A stretch of DNA of 64,000 bases from Francisella philomiragia subsp. philomiragia ATCC 25015 (GTDB lineage: Bacteria; Pseudomonadota; Gammaproteobacteria; Francisellales; Francisellaceae), in the NCBI RefSeq assembly GCF_000156715.1, contig NZ_DS999316.1:766002-830001 (forward strand), in the 5' to 3' direction. The notes under the pieces were generated by a model. It was not told the origin of the DNA. It did no database searches and worked only from the letters and a program-made list of their open reading frames with translations. Position 1 is the first letter of the stretch. Each line of letters opens with the position of its first letter. Both the position numbers and the translations under genes were made by a program. Below are positions 19,924 to 28,214 of the stretch, piece after piece.

Positions 19924-20895
19924 TTAATTTAACCAAGATGCAACATCTAAAGCTGTATAAGTAAGAATTATTTTAGCACCTGCTCTTTTCATCGATGTCA
20001 ATGTTTCTATAGTGATTGCTTTTTCATCAACTAGACCTGCATTAGCAGCAGCTTTAATCATCGCATATTCTCCACTGACATGATATGCTGCTATTGGCAA
20101 CTCTATTATATGACTCAGTTCATTAATAATATCTAAATAACTCAATGCTGGTTTAACCATAATAAAGTCTGCACCTTGTTCAACATCTGCTAGAGCTTCA
20201 CGGATAGCCTCTTTTTTATTACGATAATCCATTTGATAAGTTTTACGATCTCCCTTAAGAGATGAACTACAAGCACTTCTAAATGGACCATAATATGCTG
20301 AAGCATACTTAACTGAGTATGACATAATACTCACAGTTTCAAATCCTGACTCATCCAATGCTTGACGCATTGCAATTATCATGCCATCCATCATTCCACT
20401 TGGTGCAACAATATCTGCACCAGCTTGTGCATGAGAAATAGCTGTTTTTTGTAATATTTCTAATGTTTGATCATTATCAACATAATCATGCTCATCCAAA
20501 ATACCACAGTGTCCATGAGGTGTAAAACTACACATACACACATCTGTAGCTACTACAAGCTCTGGAGCAAGTTGTTTAATTTTTCTGATTGCTTGTTGCG
20601 TTATACCGTTTGGATCATAATTCTCTGATGATATAAGATCTTTGGTTTTTGGTACACCAAATATCATCAAACTTTTTATACCTAATTTTATAACCTGCTC
20701 AACAAGCTCATCAAGCATATCCACTGACCAATGATATTGATTTGGCATACTTGAGATTTCTTTTTTGATACCATTACCATGCACAACAAATATTGGATAC
20801 ATCAAATCATCTATGTTCAAATTTATCTCAGCAACCATATCTCGAAAGGCTTGAGTAACTCTAAGTCTACGTGGACGTGATATTGGAAAACTCAT
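19924..20895 (-). CDS. hemB: Delta-aminolevulinic acid dehydratase (porphobilinogen synthase)
   Basis: HemB condenses two 5-aminolevulinates to porphobilinogen in haem synthesis. The 323-residue length is standard. DVCMCSFTPHGHCG has the three cysteines of the zinc-dependent enzyme rather than the aspartates of the Mg2+ type. DIVAPSGMMDGM is the first active-site block, and FIMVKPALSYLD carries the Schiff-base lysine. It follows yhbY by 12 bp. The 66-bp gap to the lipoprotein gene shows no clear terminator. Confidence 0.96.
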   Translation of the reverse strand: MSFPISRPRRLRVTQAFRDMVAEINLNIDDLMYPIFVVHGNGIKKEISSMPNQYHWSVDMLDELVEQVIKLGIKSLMIFGVPKTKDLISSENYDPNGITQQAIRKIKQLAPELVVATDVCMCSFTPHGHCGILDEHDYVDNDQTLEILQKTAISHAQAGADIVAPSGMMDGMIIAMRQALDESGFETVSIMSYSVKYASAYYGPFRSACSSSLKGDRKTYQMDYRNKKEAIREALADVEQGADFIMVKPALSYLDIINELSHIIELPIAAYHVSGEYAMIKAAANAGLVDEKAITIETLTSMKRAGAKIILTYTALDVASWLN

Positions 20896-20907
20896 ATTTA
20901 TTTAAAC

Positions 20908-21186
20908 CTACTTTTTCTTTATATTAGGATTTCTTCTGTATAGTACTAAGATATTACCGATTATCTGAACAAGCTCGGACTTTGTAGCTTTAACAATCTC
21001 TGCAGCAATTTCTTGCTTTTCTTGTTTCGGTAGACGACCTGCTTTTACTTTGATCAACTCGTGTGATGCTAAGGCTAGATCAATTTCTAACATTACATTC
21101 TCAGTAAGTCCTTTTTCACCCATTAACACAACTGGCTTTAAAGCATGTGCTTGGGCTTTTAAATTTTGTTGTTGTTTTACATCCAT
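20908..21186 (-). CDS. yhbY: CRM-domain RNA-binding protein YhbY
   Basis: This 92-residue single-domain protein of the YhbY/CRS1 family associates with pre-50S ribosomal particles. LKAQAHALKPVVLMGEKGLT (residues 9-28) includes the G-x-x-G loop (GEKG) of the fold, followed by ALASHELIKVKAG. It lies between holB (10 bp) and hemB (12 bp). The binding target cannot be read from sequence. Confidence 0.9.
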   Translation of the reverse strand: MDVKQQQNLKAQAHALKPVVLMGEKGLTENVMLEIDLALASHELIKVKAGRLPKQEKQEIAAEIVKATKSELVQIIGNILVLYRRNPNIKKK

Positions 21187-21196
21187 TTTATTTTAC

Positions 21197-22105
21197 CTAT
21201 TTTATAATTTCTAATATTAAATTTTCTAATACTAACTCTTTATCAACATTCTTAAAGTTTGAAAAATAACTCTTTGCATCTAATGATTTATGATAAAGGT
21301 TATATATGTAATCATCTGTAAATTTAGTCGCAAGATACTTTATAACTGCTAATTTATCGTAGTTAGCAACTTCTACCTGCTCATTAAGCTTATAATTATA
21401 AACATCTATTATTATACTAGTTAACCAATATAATGCATCTTTAAAATACGGATTAATCTCCTTTAAAAATACATTAGGATTAGTTTGATTAACCAAAACC
21501 TTCATCAAGTTATTCCTAAGCACCCAAAAATGTTGTTCAAGCTTAATCTTAGCTATAATATTTATATCATCACGAGCCATTTGCAATGATTTCTCAACAG
21601 CATCTTGAGACATATCAAATGTATACTTTAAATAGTTGTATTTATCTTTTTGGCTAAATTTAATATCATAGACTATAGATCTACTTTTAACCGTCGGCAA
21701 AATATCTGTATAGTTTTTGGTAAACATCAAAAAGAAAGTATCTGCTGTCGGTTCTTCTAAGGTTTTTAGTAAAGCATTAGCTGCAGATTCATTTAACAAG
21801 TCAAGTTCTTCAATTATGATTATTTTAGCTAAATTATTATGCGCAGTCAGTTCACAGTTTTTAATTATCTTTTTGATTTCAGAAACTTTGATTTCGTCAT
21901 TTTCTATAGCGGCAACACTTACATACGGAGAGTCTTTATAGTCAGTAACATTCTGTCCCAACAATAGCTGGCACAAAGAATTCATAAAGCTATCTAATAA
22001 TACTGCATCTTTTACCCTAAAAATAAGAGCATGATGTAATATATTTTTTGTTTTTTGCTCAAAAAAACTATCAAGAAGTTGCTGATGAATATCTAAAGAT
22101 AACAC
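21197..22105 (-). CDS. holB: DNA polymerase III, delta' subunit
   Basis: Delta' is a non-catalytic member of the clamp-loader complex that opens the beta clamp. In the 302-residue protein, LLNESAANALLKTLEEP (about residues 101-117) is the family block preceding sensor 1. The segment FFLMFTKNYTDILPTVKSRS follows, with SRS where ATP-using subunits have SRC. No intact Walker A is seen, as expected for delta'. The start is GTG with TAGGT upstream. The N- and C-terminal parts are divergent, which is usual for this gene. It is 7 bp after sohB. Confidence 0.88.
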   Translation of the reverse strand: MLSLDIHQQLLDSFFEQKTKNILHHALIFRVKDAVLLDSFMNSLCQLLLGQNVTDYKDSPYVSVAAIENDEIKVSEIKKIIKNCELTAHNNLAKIIIIEELDLLNESAANALLKTLEEPTADTFFLMFTKNYTDILPTVKSRSIVYDIKFSQKDKYNYLKYTFDMSQDAVEKSLQMARDDINIIAKIKLEQHFWVLRNNLMKVLVNQTNPNVFLKEINPYFKDALYWLTSIIIDVYNYKLNEQVEVANYDKLAVIKYLATKFTDDYIYNLYHKSLDAKSYFSNFKNVDKELVLENLILEIIK

Positions 22106-22112
22106 TGTTGAC

Positions 22113-23129
22113 CTACATTATTTTACGCGCATACAAAAAACTTGTTATAGTTTTTCTAATCATAGCAAGCTTAGATTTAATAAATCCTTTATCCTTTTTT
22201 CTAACGTAGCTAACTTCATAAACAGAATAATGATTATCAAGAAACTCAATTAAATAATCATCATAAGTTCTAATTTCATCAACTAGACCTAACTCTAAAG
22301 CATCTTTACCAAACCAATATTCTCCAGTAGCTACTTTATGCATATCTAAATTTGGACGATATGCCAAAATATGCTTTTTGAATAACTCGTGAATATTTTC
22401 TAAATCTTGCTTGAACTTTTTACGCCCTTCCTCTGTATTCTCACCAACAGTTGTCAATGTACGCTTAAACTCACCTGAAGTGTGCATTTCAACATTGATA
22501 CCATTTTTTTCAAGAAGCTCTCTGATATTCGGAACTGTACCAACAACTCCAATTGAACCTACTATAGCAAAAGGTGCAGCAATAATCTTATTAGCAACCG
22601 CTGACATCATATAGCCACCACTAGCAGCAACTTGGTCAATACAAACTGTCAAGGTTATTCCTGCTTGTCTAATACGCTCTAACTGAGCTGCCGCAAAGCC
22701 ATAACCATTAACAACACCACCTGGACTATCTATTCTAACCACCACTTCATCGTCTGCCACAGCTACAGCTAGAATTGCTGTTACTTCGTTGCGTAAATCT
22801 TCAACTTGAGATGCGTGAATATCTCCTTTAAAATTAATAATAAACTTTCTTTGCCTAGGTTTTTCTTGTTTATCAATTTTTTTCTGTTCTTTGACAAACT
22901 TTTTATATTCCTTTTTATCTAACAAAGTTTCTAAAATTTGCTCTTTAGTAGATTTATACTCATCGCCTATTTTATTTATTTCAAGTTTTCCTGCTGCTAA
23001 TTTTGTAACTTCTTGTTTAGCTTTAGCAAGTAAAGAGAAAAAGCTCCCTACAACAAAAACAATAGCTATTACAACCAAGGCTGTACTCAAAGCAAAAAAT
23101 ACAAAATCTATAAAACCTTGATACCACAT
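22113..23129 (-). CDS. sohB: S49-family protease SohB
   Basis: This is a membrane-anchored serine protease of the SppA/SohB family. The 338-residue protein has one N-terminal helix (about residues 8-33), a charged lysine-rich linker and the S49 domain. VDQVAASGGYMMSAVANKI carries the nucleophilic serine, and the following IVGSIGVVG block matches the family. The catalytic lysine should lie in the later FGKDALELGLVDE-type region. It is 12 bp after sspA and 7 bp before holB. Confidence 0.92.
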   Translation of the reverse strand: MWYQGFIDFVFFALSTALVVIAIVFVVGSFFSLLAKAKQEVTKLAAGKLEINKIGDEYKSTKEQILETLLDKKEYKKFVKEQKKIDKQEKPRQRKFIINFKGDIHASQVEDLRNEVTAILAVAVADDEVVVRIDSPGGVVNGYGFAAAQLERIRQAGITLTVCIDQVAASGGYMMSAVANKIIAAPFAIVGSIGVVGTVPNIRELLEKNGINVEMHTSGEFKRTLTTVGENTEEGRKKFKQDLENIHELFKKHILAYRPNLDMHKVATGEYWFGKDALELGLVDEIRTYDDYLIEFLDNHYSVYEVSYVRKKDKGFIKSKLAMIRKTITSFLYARKIM

Positions 23130-23141
23130 AGTTATTTTATC

Positions 23142-23771
23142 CTATCGATGAGCTCTTAAAGTCTTTAACAAAGACTCTCCAGCACCACCTTTTAAATTAG
23201 CTTTTTTAACAGAATCTCTTGCAAACACGCGTTTCTTATAATTGAAAATTGATCCATACTCTTCATCAATTACAAAGCCTTCTGCTTCTAAACAAATAAT
23301 TAAAGCAGCTATATAACAATCAGCTAAAGTGAAGCCTGAAGATATAAAATAATCAGAATCTGAAAAAGCTTTTTCCATAGCTAATAAGCTTTCTCTAAGA
23401 TCTTTAAAAATTGCTTTTAGCTTGGTTTTATTCTCTCTATTTTTTCTGATCTCATCAAGTACTGGATACCACTCATTATCAATCTTATCCAAAGAAAGAC
23501 GTATTTTAATACGATCATTAACAACACTTGGTAATAAACTTGGCGCTGGAAAGCGCTCATCAATATATATTAATAATGCTTTTCTATTATTTATACTATA
23601 GTCCTTTTCCATAAGAACAGGAAAAATACCGTTAGGAGAGATTTTTTTAACAACATTTGGCTCTAAATCTCCTGCTTCAACAACATCCATTGCCATTTTC
23701 TTTTCTAACAGAGCAATTCTTGCTCTCAAAGAATACGGACAATATTTTGTAGTATATAATGTAACTTTCAT
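23142..23771 (-). CDS. sspA: Stringent starvation protein A, Francisella SspA type
   Basis: SspA has a GST fold but acts at RNA polymerase. In Francisella it forms a heterodimer with MglA and, together with ppGpp and PigR, drives pathogenicity-island genes (established in F. tularensis and F. novicida). The 209-residue protein has an N-terminal thioredoxin-like part (YTTKYCPYSLRARIALLEK) and a helical C-domain (ISSGFTLADCYIAALIICLE). I start at the ATG one codon inside a possible TTG; AAGG lies about 10 nt upstream. It heads the sspA-sohB-holB-yhbY-hemB run and is divergent from tusE. MglA is not in the window. Confidence 0.93.
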   Translation of the reverse strand: MKVTLYTTKYCPYSLRARIALLEKKMAMDVVEAGDLEPNVVKKISPNGIFPVLMEKDYSINNRKALLIYIDERFPAPSLLPSVVNDRIKIRLSLDKIDNEWYPVLDEIRKNRENKTKLKAIFKDLRESLLAMEKAFSDSDYFISSGFTLADCYIAALIICLEAEGFVIDEEYGSIFNYKKRVFARDSVKKANLKGGAGESLLKTLRAHR

Positions 23772-23791
23772 CAAATATGCCTTTTTATGGA

Positions 23792-23820
23792 TTAAAACAA
23801 TTAGTCTTGTTTGCTATAAT
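23792..23820 (+). promoter_or_regulatory. Putative tusE promoter
   Basis: TTAAAA (23792-23797), 17 bp, then a perfect TATAAT (23815-23820). Transcription would start near 23827, which excludes the upstream ATG at 23777 and favours the GTG at 23861. Confidence 0.45.
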
Positions 23821-23860
23821 TGTCAGTAATAAAAAACTAGTATCAAATTTTACCATATTT

Positions 23861-24175
23861 GTGGATAACTACAACATAGACAAGCAAGGCTTTTTATTAG
23901 ACTTTAACAGTTGGGATATTGGCTTTTGTAATAAAGTTGCTAATGATGAGAAAATCTCGTTAACAGATGAGCATATATTAGTCATCAATTTTTTACGCGA
24001 TTTTTATCAACAAAACAAAAAATCTCCAGCGATTCGAGAACTTGTAAAAGCTTTAAGAGAAAAGTATGGCGAGAAAATAGGTAATAGTTTATATCTACAA
24101 ATACTATTCCCAGTTTCACCTGCAGTACAAGCTGCAAAATTAGCTGGACTTCCAAAACCAAAAAGGTGTATTTAA
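23861..24175 (+). CDS. tusE: TusE/DsrC-family sulfur-carrier protein
   Basis: TusE accepts sulfur from TusBCD and passes it to MnmA for 2-thiolation of tRNA wobble uridine. DKQGFLLDFNSWD, LRDFYQQNKKSPAIRELVK and the C-terminal AGLPKPKRCI with a penultimate cysteine are the DsrC/TusE pattern. The frame is open from an ATG at 23777, only 5 bp from the divergent sspA start, but the extra 28 residues do not fit the family and contain a TATAAT. I prefer the GTG at 23861 (104 residues), although its ribosome site is poor. tusBCD are not adjacent. Confidence 0.8.
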   Translation: MDNYNIDKQGFLLDFNSWDIGFCNKVANDEKISLTDEHILVINFLRDFYQQNKKSPAIRELVKALREKYGEKIGNSLYLQILFPVSPAVQAAKLAGLPKPKRCI

Positions 24176-24195
24176 AATATTCAAAGGAGCGAATA

Positions 24196-24459
24196 ATGAC
24201 AAAAGTTTTATGTAAAAAATACAATGAAGAATTAGATGCTATACCATTTCAACCACTACCTGGTGAACTTGGTAAAAAAATTCATTCAGAGATTTCTAAT
24301 AAAGCATGGCAAGCTTGGTTAGCTCATCAAACAATTTTGATCAATGAATATCGTTTAAATCTAATAGAACCAAAAGCTAAAGAATTTCTTAAAGAAGAAA
24401 TGCAGAAGTTTTTATTTGAAAACAAAGAAGATAAACCAGAACAGTTTAACGAAATTTAA
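24196..24459 (+). CDS. yggX: Probable Fe(2+)-trafficking protein YggX
   Basis: This 87-residue protein protects Fe-S clusters from oxidation and is linked to iron trafficking. MTKVLCKKYNEELDAIPFQP has the conserved early cysteine, followed by PGELGKKI and W-x-x-W-L-x-x-Q in KAWQAWLAHQTILINEYRLN, all family blocks. The ATG at 24196 has AAAGGAG seven bases upstream; an in-frame ATG ten codons earlier lies inside the tusE end and lacks a ribosome site. It is 20 bp after tusE. Confidence 0.95.
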   Translation: MTKVLCKKYNEELDAIPFQPLPGELGKKIHSEISNKAWQAWLAHQTILINEYRLNLIEPKAKEFLKEEMQKFLFENKEDKPEQFNEI

Positions 24460-24547
24460 AATATCCAGCTAAAGTTCATTAATATCTACTTGCGATTTAT
24501 CTTTTTTAAGGTTAAATTTGCACATAATCTAAGCTTTATACCATCCA

Positions 24548-26320
24548 TTGAAAGTGAGAAATTTAAGAAATACATATTTTTTTGATATTTTAATATTACT
24601 AACTATATATATCATTTATTTTTTCTTATTTTTAGGATCACGTCATCTAAGCATCCCTGATGAAGGACGTTATCCAGAAATTGCAAGAGAGATGCTAACA
24701 TCTGGAAACTGGGTTACCCCTACAATCAATGGTGTACCCTTCTTAGATAAACCTCCCTTATATTATTGGCTTGAAGCAACTTCAATGCACTTTTTTGGAG
24801 TCAATGCTTGGGCAATTAGATTACCTCAAGCAATATTTGGTATACTCGGCTGTGTATCAATATATATTTTTGGACGATACTTCTATTCACGATTTGCAGG
24901 AGTTCTTGCAAGTTTCATACTAGCAACGAATGTACTTTATTTTTTCGAAGCTCACTATGCAAATATGGATCTGATTGTTGCTAATCTTCTATGGATTGCT
25001 TTTTTCCTATGTTTGGTTAGTTTAAAACAGTCAAGCACAAAGAGTAAAAGAATACTTATGTATATCGCATACTTTGTATCTGCTTTAGCTTTTCTTACCA
25101 AAGGACTAATCGCGATTGTTTTTCCATGTATGACTGTTTTCGTATGGATGCTTATTACTAATAATTGGCATAGACTAAAAGAGCTATATGTACCAACAGG
25201 CATAATATTATTTGCTCTAGTCGTTTCTCCATGGTTAATACTAGCACAAAAACAAAACCCTGATTTTTTATATTTCTTTTTTTATTTTCAACAGTTTTAT
25301 CGTTTTGTAGGACAAGGTTTCAATAATGCCATAGGCCCATGGTTTTATTTTGTAATTCTTTTGGCGGTATTTTTACCATTCAGTATGTTACTCATCAATA
25401 GATTACCTAAAGGATTTAAAAACATTTGGCAAAATCGAAAATCTGATTATATAGGATTTTTGATAACTCTTTGGTGCATACTTATTCTTATTTTTTTCAG
25501 TATACCAAGCTCTAAAATTGTAAGTTATATTATGCCGATATTCGCTCCGTTATCACTTTTGATGGCTTTATCGTTTGAGAAAATCATAAAGACTAAAGAT
25601 AATTTATCTACATTTAAAAAAATGCATTTAATTACGAGCATTCTGTTTTTTATTGTAGCAATTGCCATTGTAATATTTTCTCAAATTCAGCAAAGCATCT
25701 TAGATACTCAAGCACCTTTAGTTTATATAGCTTTAGTAGTAATACTAGCTTTGGCTTTAGCATACAGTTTTAGACTCTCATTAAAAAATAATATCAAACA
25801 AGCAATTATTTTTATAGTTTCTGTGATGATGCTCTTAAATGTGCTCGGACAAATCATAATACCTTTTTATGATATAAGAACATCTCAACCACTTGTAGAA
25901 AAAATACTCAATGACTCTAGTCCTGATACCACCTTTGTCTATTACAATAGGGCTCAACCAAAACACTTTATACTCGAGGATGAACTTAAACAAAAAGGTT
26001 ACGAGGAAGATCTACCAATATTGTTAAATAAAAATATTTATATAGTTTATAACTGGAAAACTTATAAGCCTGAAATTGACAATTGGGCAAGAGAGTTCCA
26101 TTATGGCATAAAACAATACCAGGATTCTCATAACGGTAAATGGCCAGAATATCTAATAACTTATACACAGTTTGATAAACTACTAAAGACAAATGATAAT
26201 ATGATAATTTTCATGCGTGAGAATCAATTAAGCGAATTGCAACAAAAATATCCTAAAATTGATTTTAAGATAGAAGCAACTTATAGAAAAAATATAGTTG
26301 TCAGTGTAATTAAAAAATAA
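24548..26320 (+). CDS. flmK: Lipid A galactosamine transferase FlmK (ArnT-like, GT83)
   Basis: By synteny and family this is FlmK, which moves galactosamine from undecaprenyl phosphate onto the lipid A 1-phosphate in the periplasm. The 590-residue protein begins with a membrane helix, then DEGRYPEIAREMLTSGNW, the acidic first-loop motif of ArnT/PMT enzymes, and LDKPPLYYWLE. About 11 further helices follow, then a soluble C-terminal domain from about residue 445. No ATG is available: the start is TTG at 24548 or GTG two codons later. It is convergent with flmF2 and lies 88 bp after yggX. Confidence 0.85.
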   Translation: MKVRNLRNTYFFDILILLTIYIIYFFLFLGSRHLSIPDEGRYPEIAREMLTSGNWVTPTINGVPFLDKPPLYYWLEATSMHFFGVNAWAIRLPQAIFGILGCVSIYIFGRYFYSRFAGVLASFILATNVLYFFEAHYANMDLIVANLLWIAFFLCLVSLKQSSTKSKRILMYIAYFVSALAFLTKGLIAIVFPCMTVFVWMLITNNWHRLKELYVPTGIILFALVVSPWLILAQKQNPDFLYFFFYFQQFYRFVGQGFNNAIGPWFYFVILLAVFLPFSMLLINRLPKGFKNIWQNRKSDYIGFLITLWCILILIFFSIPSSKIVSYIMPIFAPLSLLMALSFEKIIKTKDNLSTFKKMHLITSILFFIVAIAIVIFSQIQQSILDTQAPLVYIALVVILALALAYSFRLSLKNNIKQAIIFIVSVMMLLNVLGQIIIPFYDIRTSQPLVEKILNDSSPDTTFVYYNRAQPKHFILEDELKQKGYEEDLPILLNKNIYIVYNWKTYKPEIDNWAREFHYGIKQYQDSHNGKWPEYLITYTQFDKLLKTNDNMIIFMRENQLSELQQKYPKIDFKIEATYRKNIVVSVIKK

Positions 26321-26344
26321 GTATAAGAAAATCCTACAATATAA

Positions 26345-27301
26345 CTAAAGATTTCTACTCTCATCTTCATCAATAATATAACGTGGACGCTTTTTTGCTT
26401 CTTCGAATATCCGACTAATATACTCCCCTAAAACTCCTAAGGATATAAGTTGTACGCCACTAAAGAACATTATACTAACAACAATAGTTGGCCAACCACT
26501 TACATCACCACCAAAAAATAAGCTTCCCATAAAAATATAAAATCCATAAGCTAAAGCAACTATAGAAACCAATATACCAAATATAGATATAAGTCTTAAT
26601 GGTACTGATGAAAATGAAAATATACCTGTAAATGCTAGCTTAAAAAGCTTACGATAACCCCAACGGCTAGCTGTACCATCTTGCCTATCCGCAACATCAA
26701 AAGGAACAGGATATTCTTTAAAGCCTATCCATGCAAATAGCCCTCTAATAAACCTTCCATTTTCTGGTAAAGAATTAAACGCTTTTATGCACTGCTTATC
26801 TAATAACCTAAAATATCCAGCGTTTGCAGGAATCTTGACCCCCATTAGCTCATTACTAACTTTAAAAAAGGTTTCTGATAGAAAGCTTCTAGTTGCACTT
26901 TGATCTGTACGATTTCTAACTCCATATACATTAGAAAATCCCTCACACCATTTCTCATAAAACTGGTCAATAACTTCTATAGGATGCTGGAAGTCACAGT
27001 CCATAATAATCGCAGCATCTGCATTTTTAGATGCCTCTAAACCTGCTGTGATAGCTGCCTCTTGTCCAAAATTCCTTGAAAAACTTATAAATTTGATATT
27101 TATCTGCCCAACTAAAGATTGAATTATTTCAACAGAACCATCTGAACTTCCATCATTTATAACCACTATCTTATAATTAGGAGTAATCTGTAAAAGCTTA
27201 TCAGCTAGTGCTCTAAGAAAAGACTCAATCAAAACCTCTTCATTATATACAGGTATAACTGCATAAATATTTGGATCTTTTATATTTCTAACGTTAGTCA
27301 T
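26345..27301 (-). CDS. flmF2: Undecaprenyl-phosphate GalNAc transferase FlmF2 (GT2)
   Basis: This is an ArnC/GtrB-like glycosyltransferase expected to load N-acetylgalactosamine on undecaprenyl phosphate at the inner membrane. AVIPVYNEE and VVINDGSSDGS are the GT2 nucleotide-binding blocks, and MDCDFQHP carries the D-x-D metal site. Two C-terminal helices (about residues 230-255 and 265-295) anchor it. I start at the ATG rather than the TTG one codon upstream. It is divergent from naxD across 100 bp and convergent with flmK. Sugar specificity is inferred from the Francisella locus, not the sequence. Confidence 0.85.
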   Translation of the reverse strand: MTNVRNIKDPNIYAVIPVYNEEVLIESFLRALADKLLQITPNYKIVVINDGSSDGSVEIIQSLVGQINIKFISFSRNFGQEAAITAGLEASKNADAAIIMDCDFQHPIEVIDQFYEKWCEGFSNVYGVRNRTDQSATRSFLSETFFKVSNELMGVKIPANAGYFRLLDKQCIKAFNSLPENGRFIRGLFAWIGFKEYPVPFDVADRQDGTASRWGYRKLFKLAFTGIFSFSSVPLRLISIFGILVSIVALAYGFYIFMGSLFFGGDVSGWPTIVVSIMFFSGVQLISLGVLGEYISRIFEEAKKRPRYIIDEDESRNL

Positions 27302-27331
27302 CAAATAAAAATATTAGCCTCAACTAATGCT

Positions 27332-27337
27332 ATTATA
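27332..27337 (-). promoter_or_regulatory. Putative -10 box for flmF2
   Basis: A perfect TATAAT on the minus strand, 31 bp before the flmF2 start, in the flmF2-naxD divergent gap. No good -35 is visible. Confidence 0.35.
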
Positions 27338-27401
27338 GCCATGTCAGTATAAAATGAGTAGCAGTAAAAAATATTTTTCTAAAACAAAGTAAGTTGTATA
27401 T

Positions 27402-28208
27402 ATGTCTAAAAAAATTATAATTTGTGCCGATGATTTCGGTATGAGTCAAAACATAAATAATGCTATTGTTGAACTTTTGAAAAAAAATATTATAAATGCC
27501 ACTAGTTGCATGACTAATATGCCAGAATTTAAACAAGGTATCTCCGAGCTAAAGAGAATATACAATAATTCTATCAATGTAGGTATTCACTTAAATTTAA
27601 CGGAAGGAACTCCTTTTACAGAAGCTAAATCATTAGTAAGTAATGACTCTTTTATACCCGTATCAAAACTTCTTATAAAATCACAACTAAGATTTATAAA
27701 ATATAAAGATGTCTATAATGAATTGAAATATCAGATAAAATACTTCATAGATAACTGGGGAAACTTGCCTGATTTTATTGATGGTCATCAACACGTGCAT
27801 CATTTCCCAATTATTAGAAAAGCTCTAGTAAGCCTCTATAAAGAATTCAATATGTATAATAAACAAACTTATATTCGCTCAACTTATAATATGTCCAAAC
27901 CTGACTTTAAATCTAAGGTTATATACTATAGCGGTGCAAAAAAGCTCAATAAAATGCTAGTAGCTAACAATCTCAAGCATAACACAAGTTTTGCTGGAGT
28001 ATATTCATTAGAAAGTAGCGCAGAAGATTTCCAAAAAGTTATAAATTACGCCTACAAAAATATACAAGATGGTGGAATAATAATGTGCCACCCAGCCAAA
28101 GCTATTGATAAAAATGATCCTATTGGTAAATCACGTCTCAGAGAATATGAATACTTCAAATCCGACCAAGCACTCGATGATCAAAAAAATAACAATATTC
28201 TCTTATAG
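27402..28208 (+). CDS. naxD: NaxD, YdjC/ChbG-family deacetylase for lipid A galactosamine
   Basis: NaxD removes the acetyl group from undecaprenyl-phosphate-GalNAc so that FlmK can add galactosamine to lipid A; this was shown in F. novicida, where it affects polymyxin resistance and virulence. The 268-residue protein has the YdjC/ChbG signature: CADDFGMSQNINNAI (residues 7-21) with the metal-binding aspartates, GIHLNLTEG, and DGHQHVHHFP (127-136) with metal histidines; MCHPAK comes later. It is convergent with ftsW (6 bp between stops) and divergent from flmF2. Confidence 0.9.
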   Translation: MSKKIIICADDFGMSQNINNAIVELLKKNIINATSCMTNMPEFKQGISELKRIYNNSINVGIHLNLTEGTPFTEAKSLVSNDSFIPVSKLLIKSQLRFIKYKDVYNELKYQIKYFIDNWGNLPDFIDGHQHVHHFPIIRKALVSLYKEFNMYNKQTYIRSTYNMSKPDFKSKVIYYSGAKKLNKMLVANNLKHNTSFAGVYSLESSAEDFQKVINYAYKNIQDGGIIMCHPAKAIDKNDPIGKSRLREYEYFKSDQALDDQKNNNILL

Positions 28209-28214
28209 TTAGAG

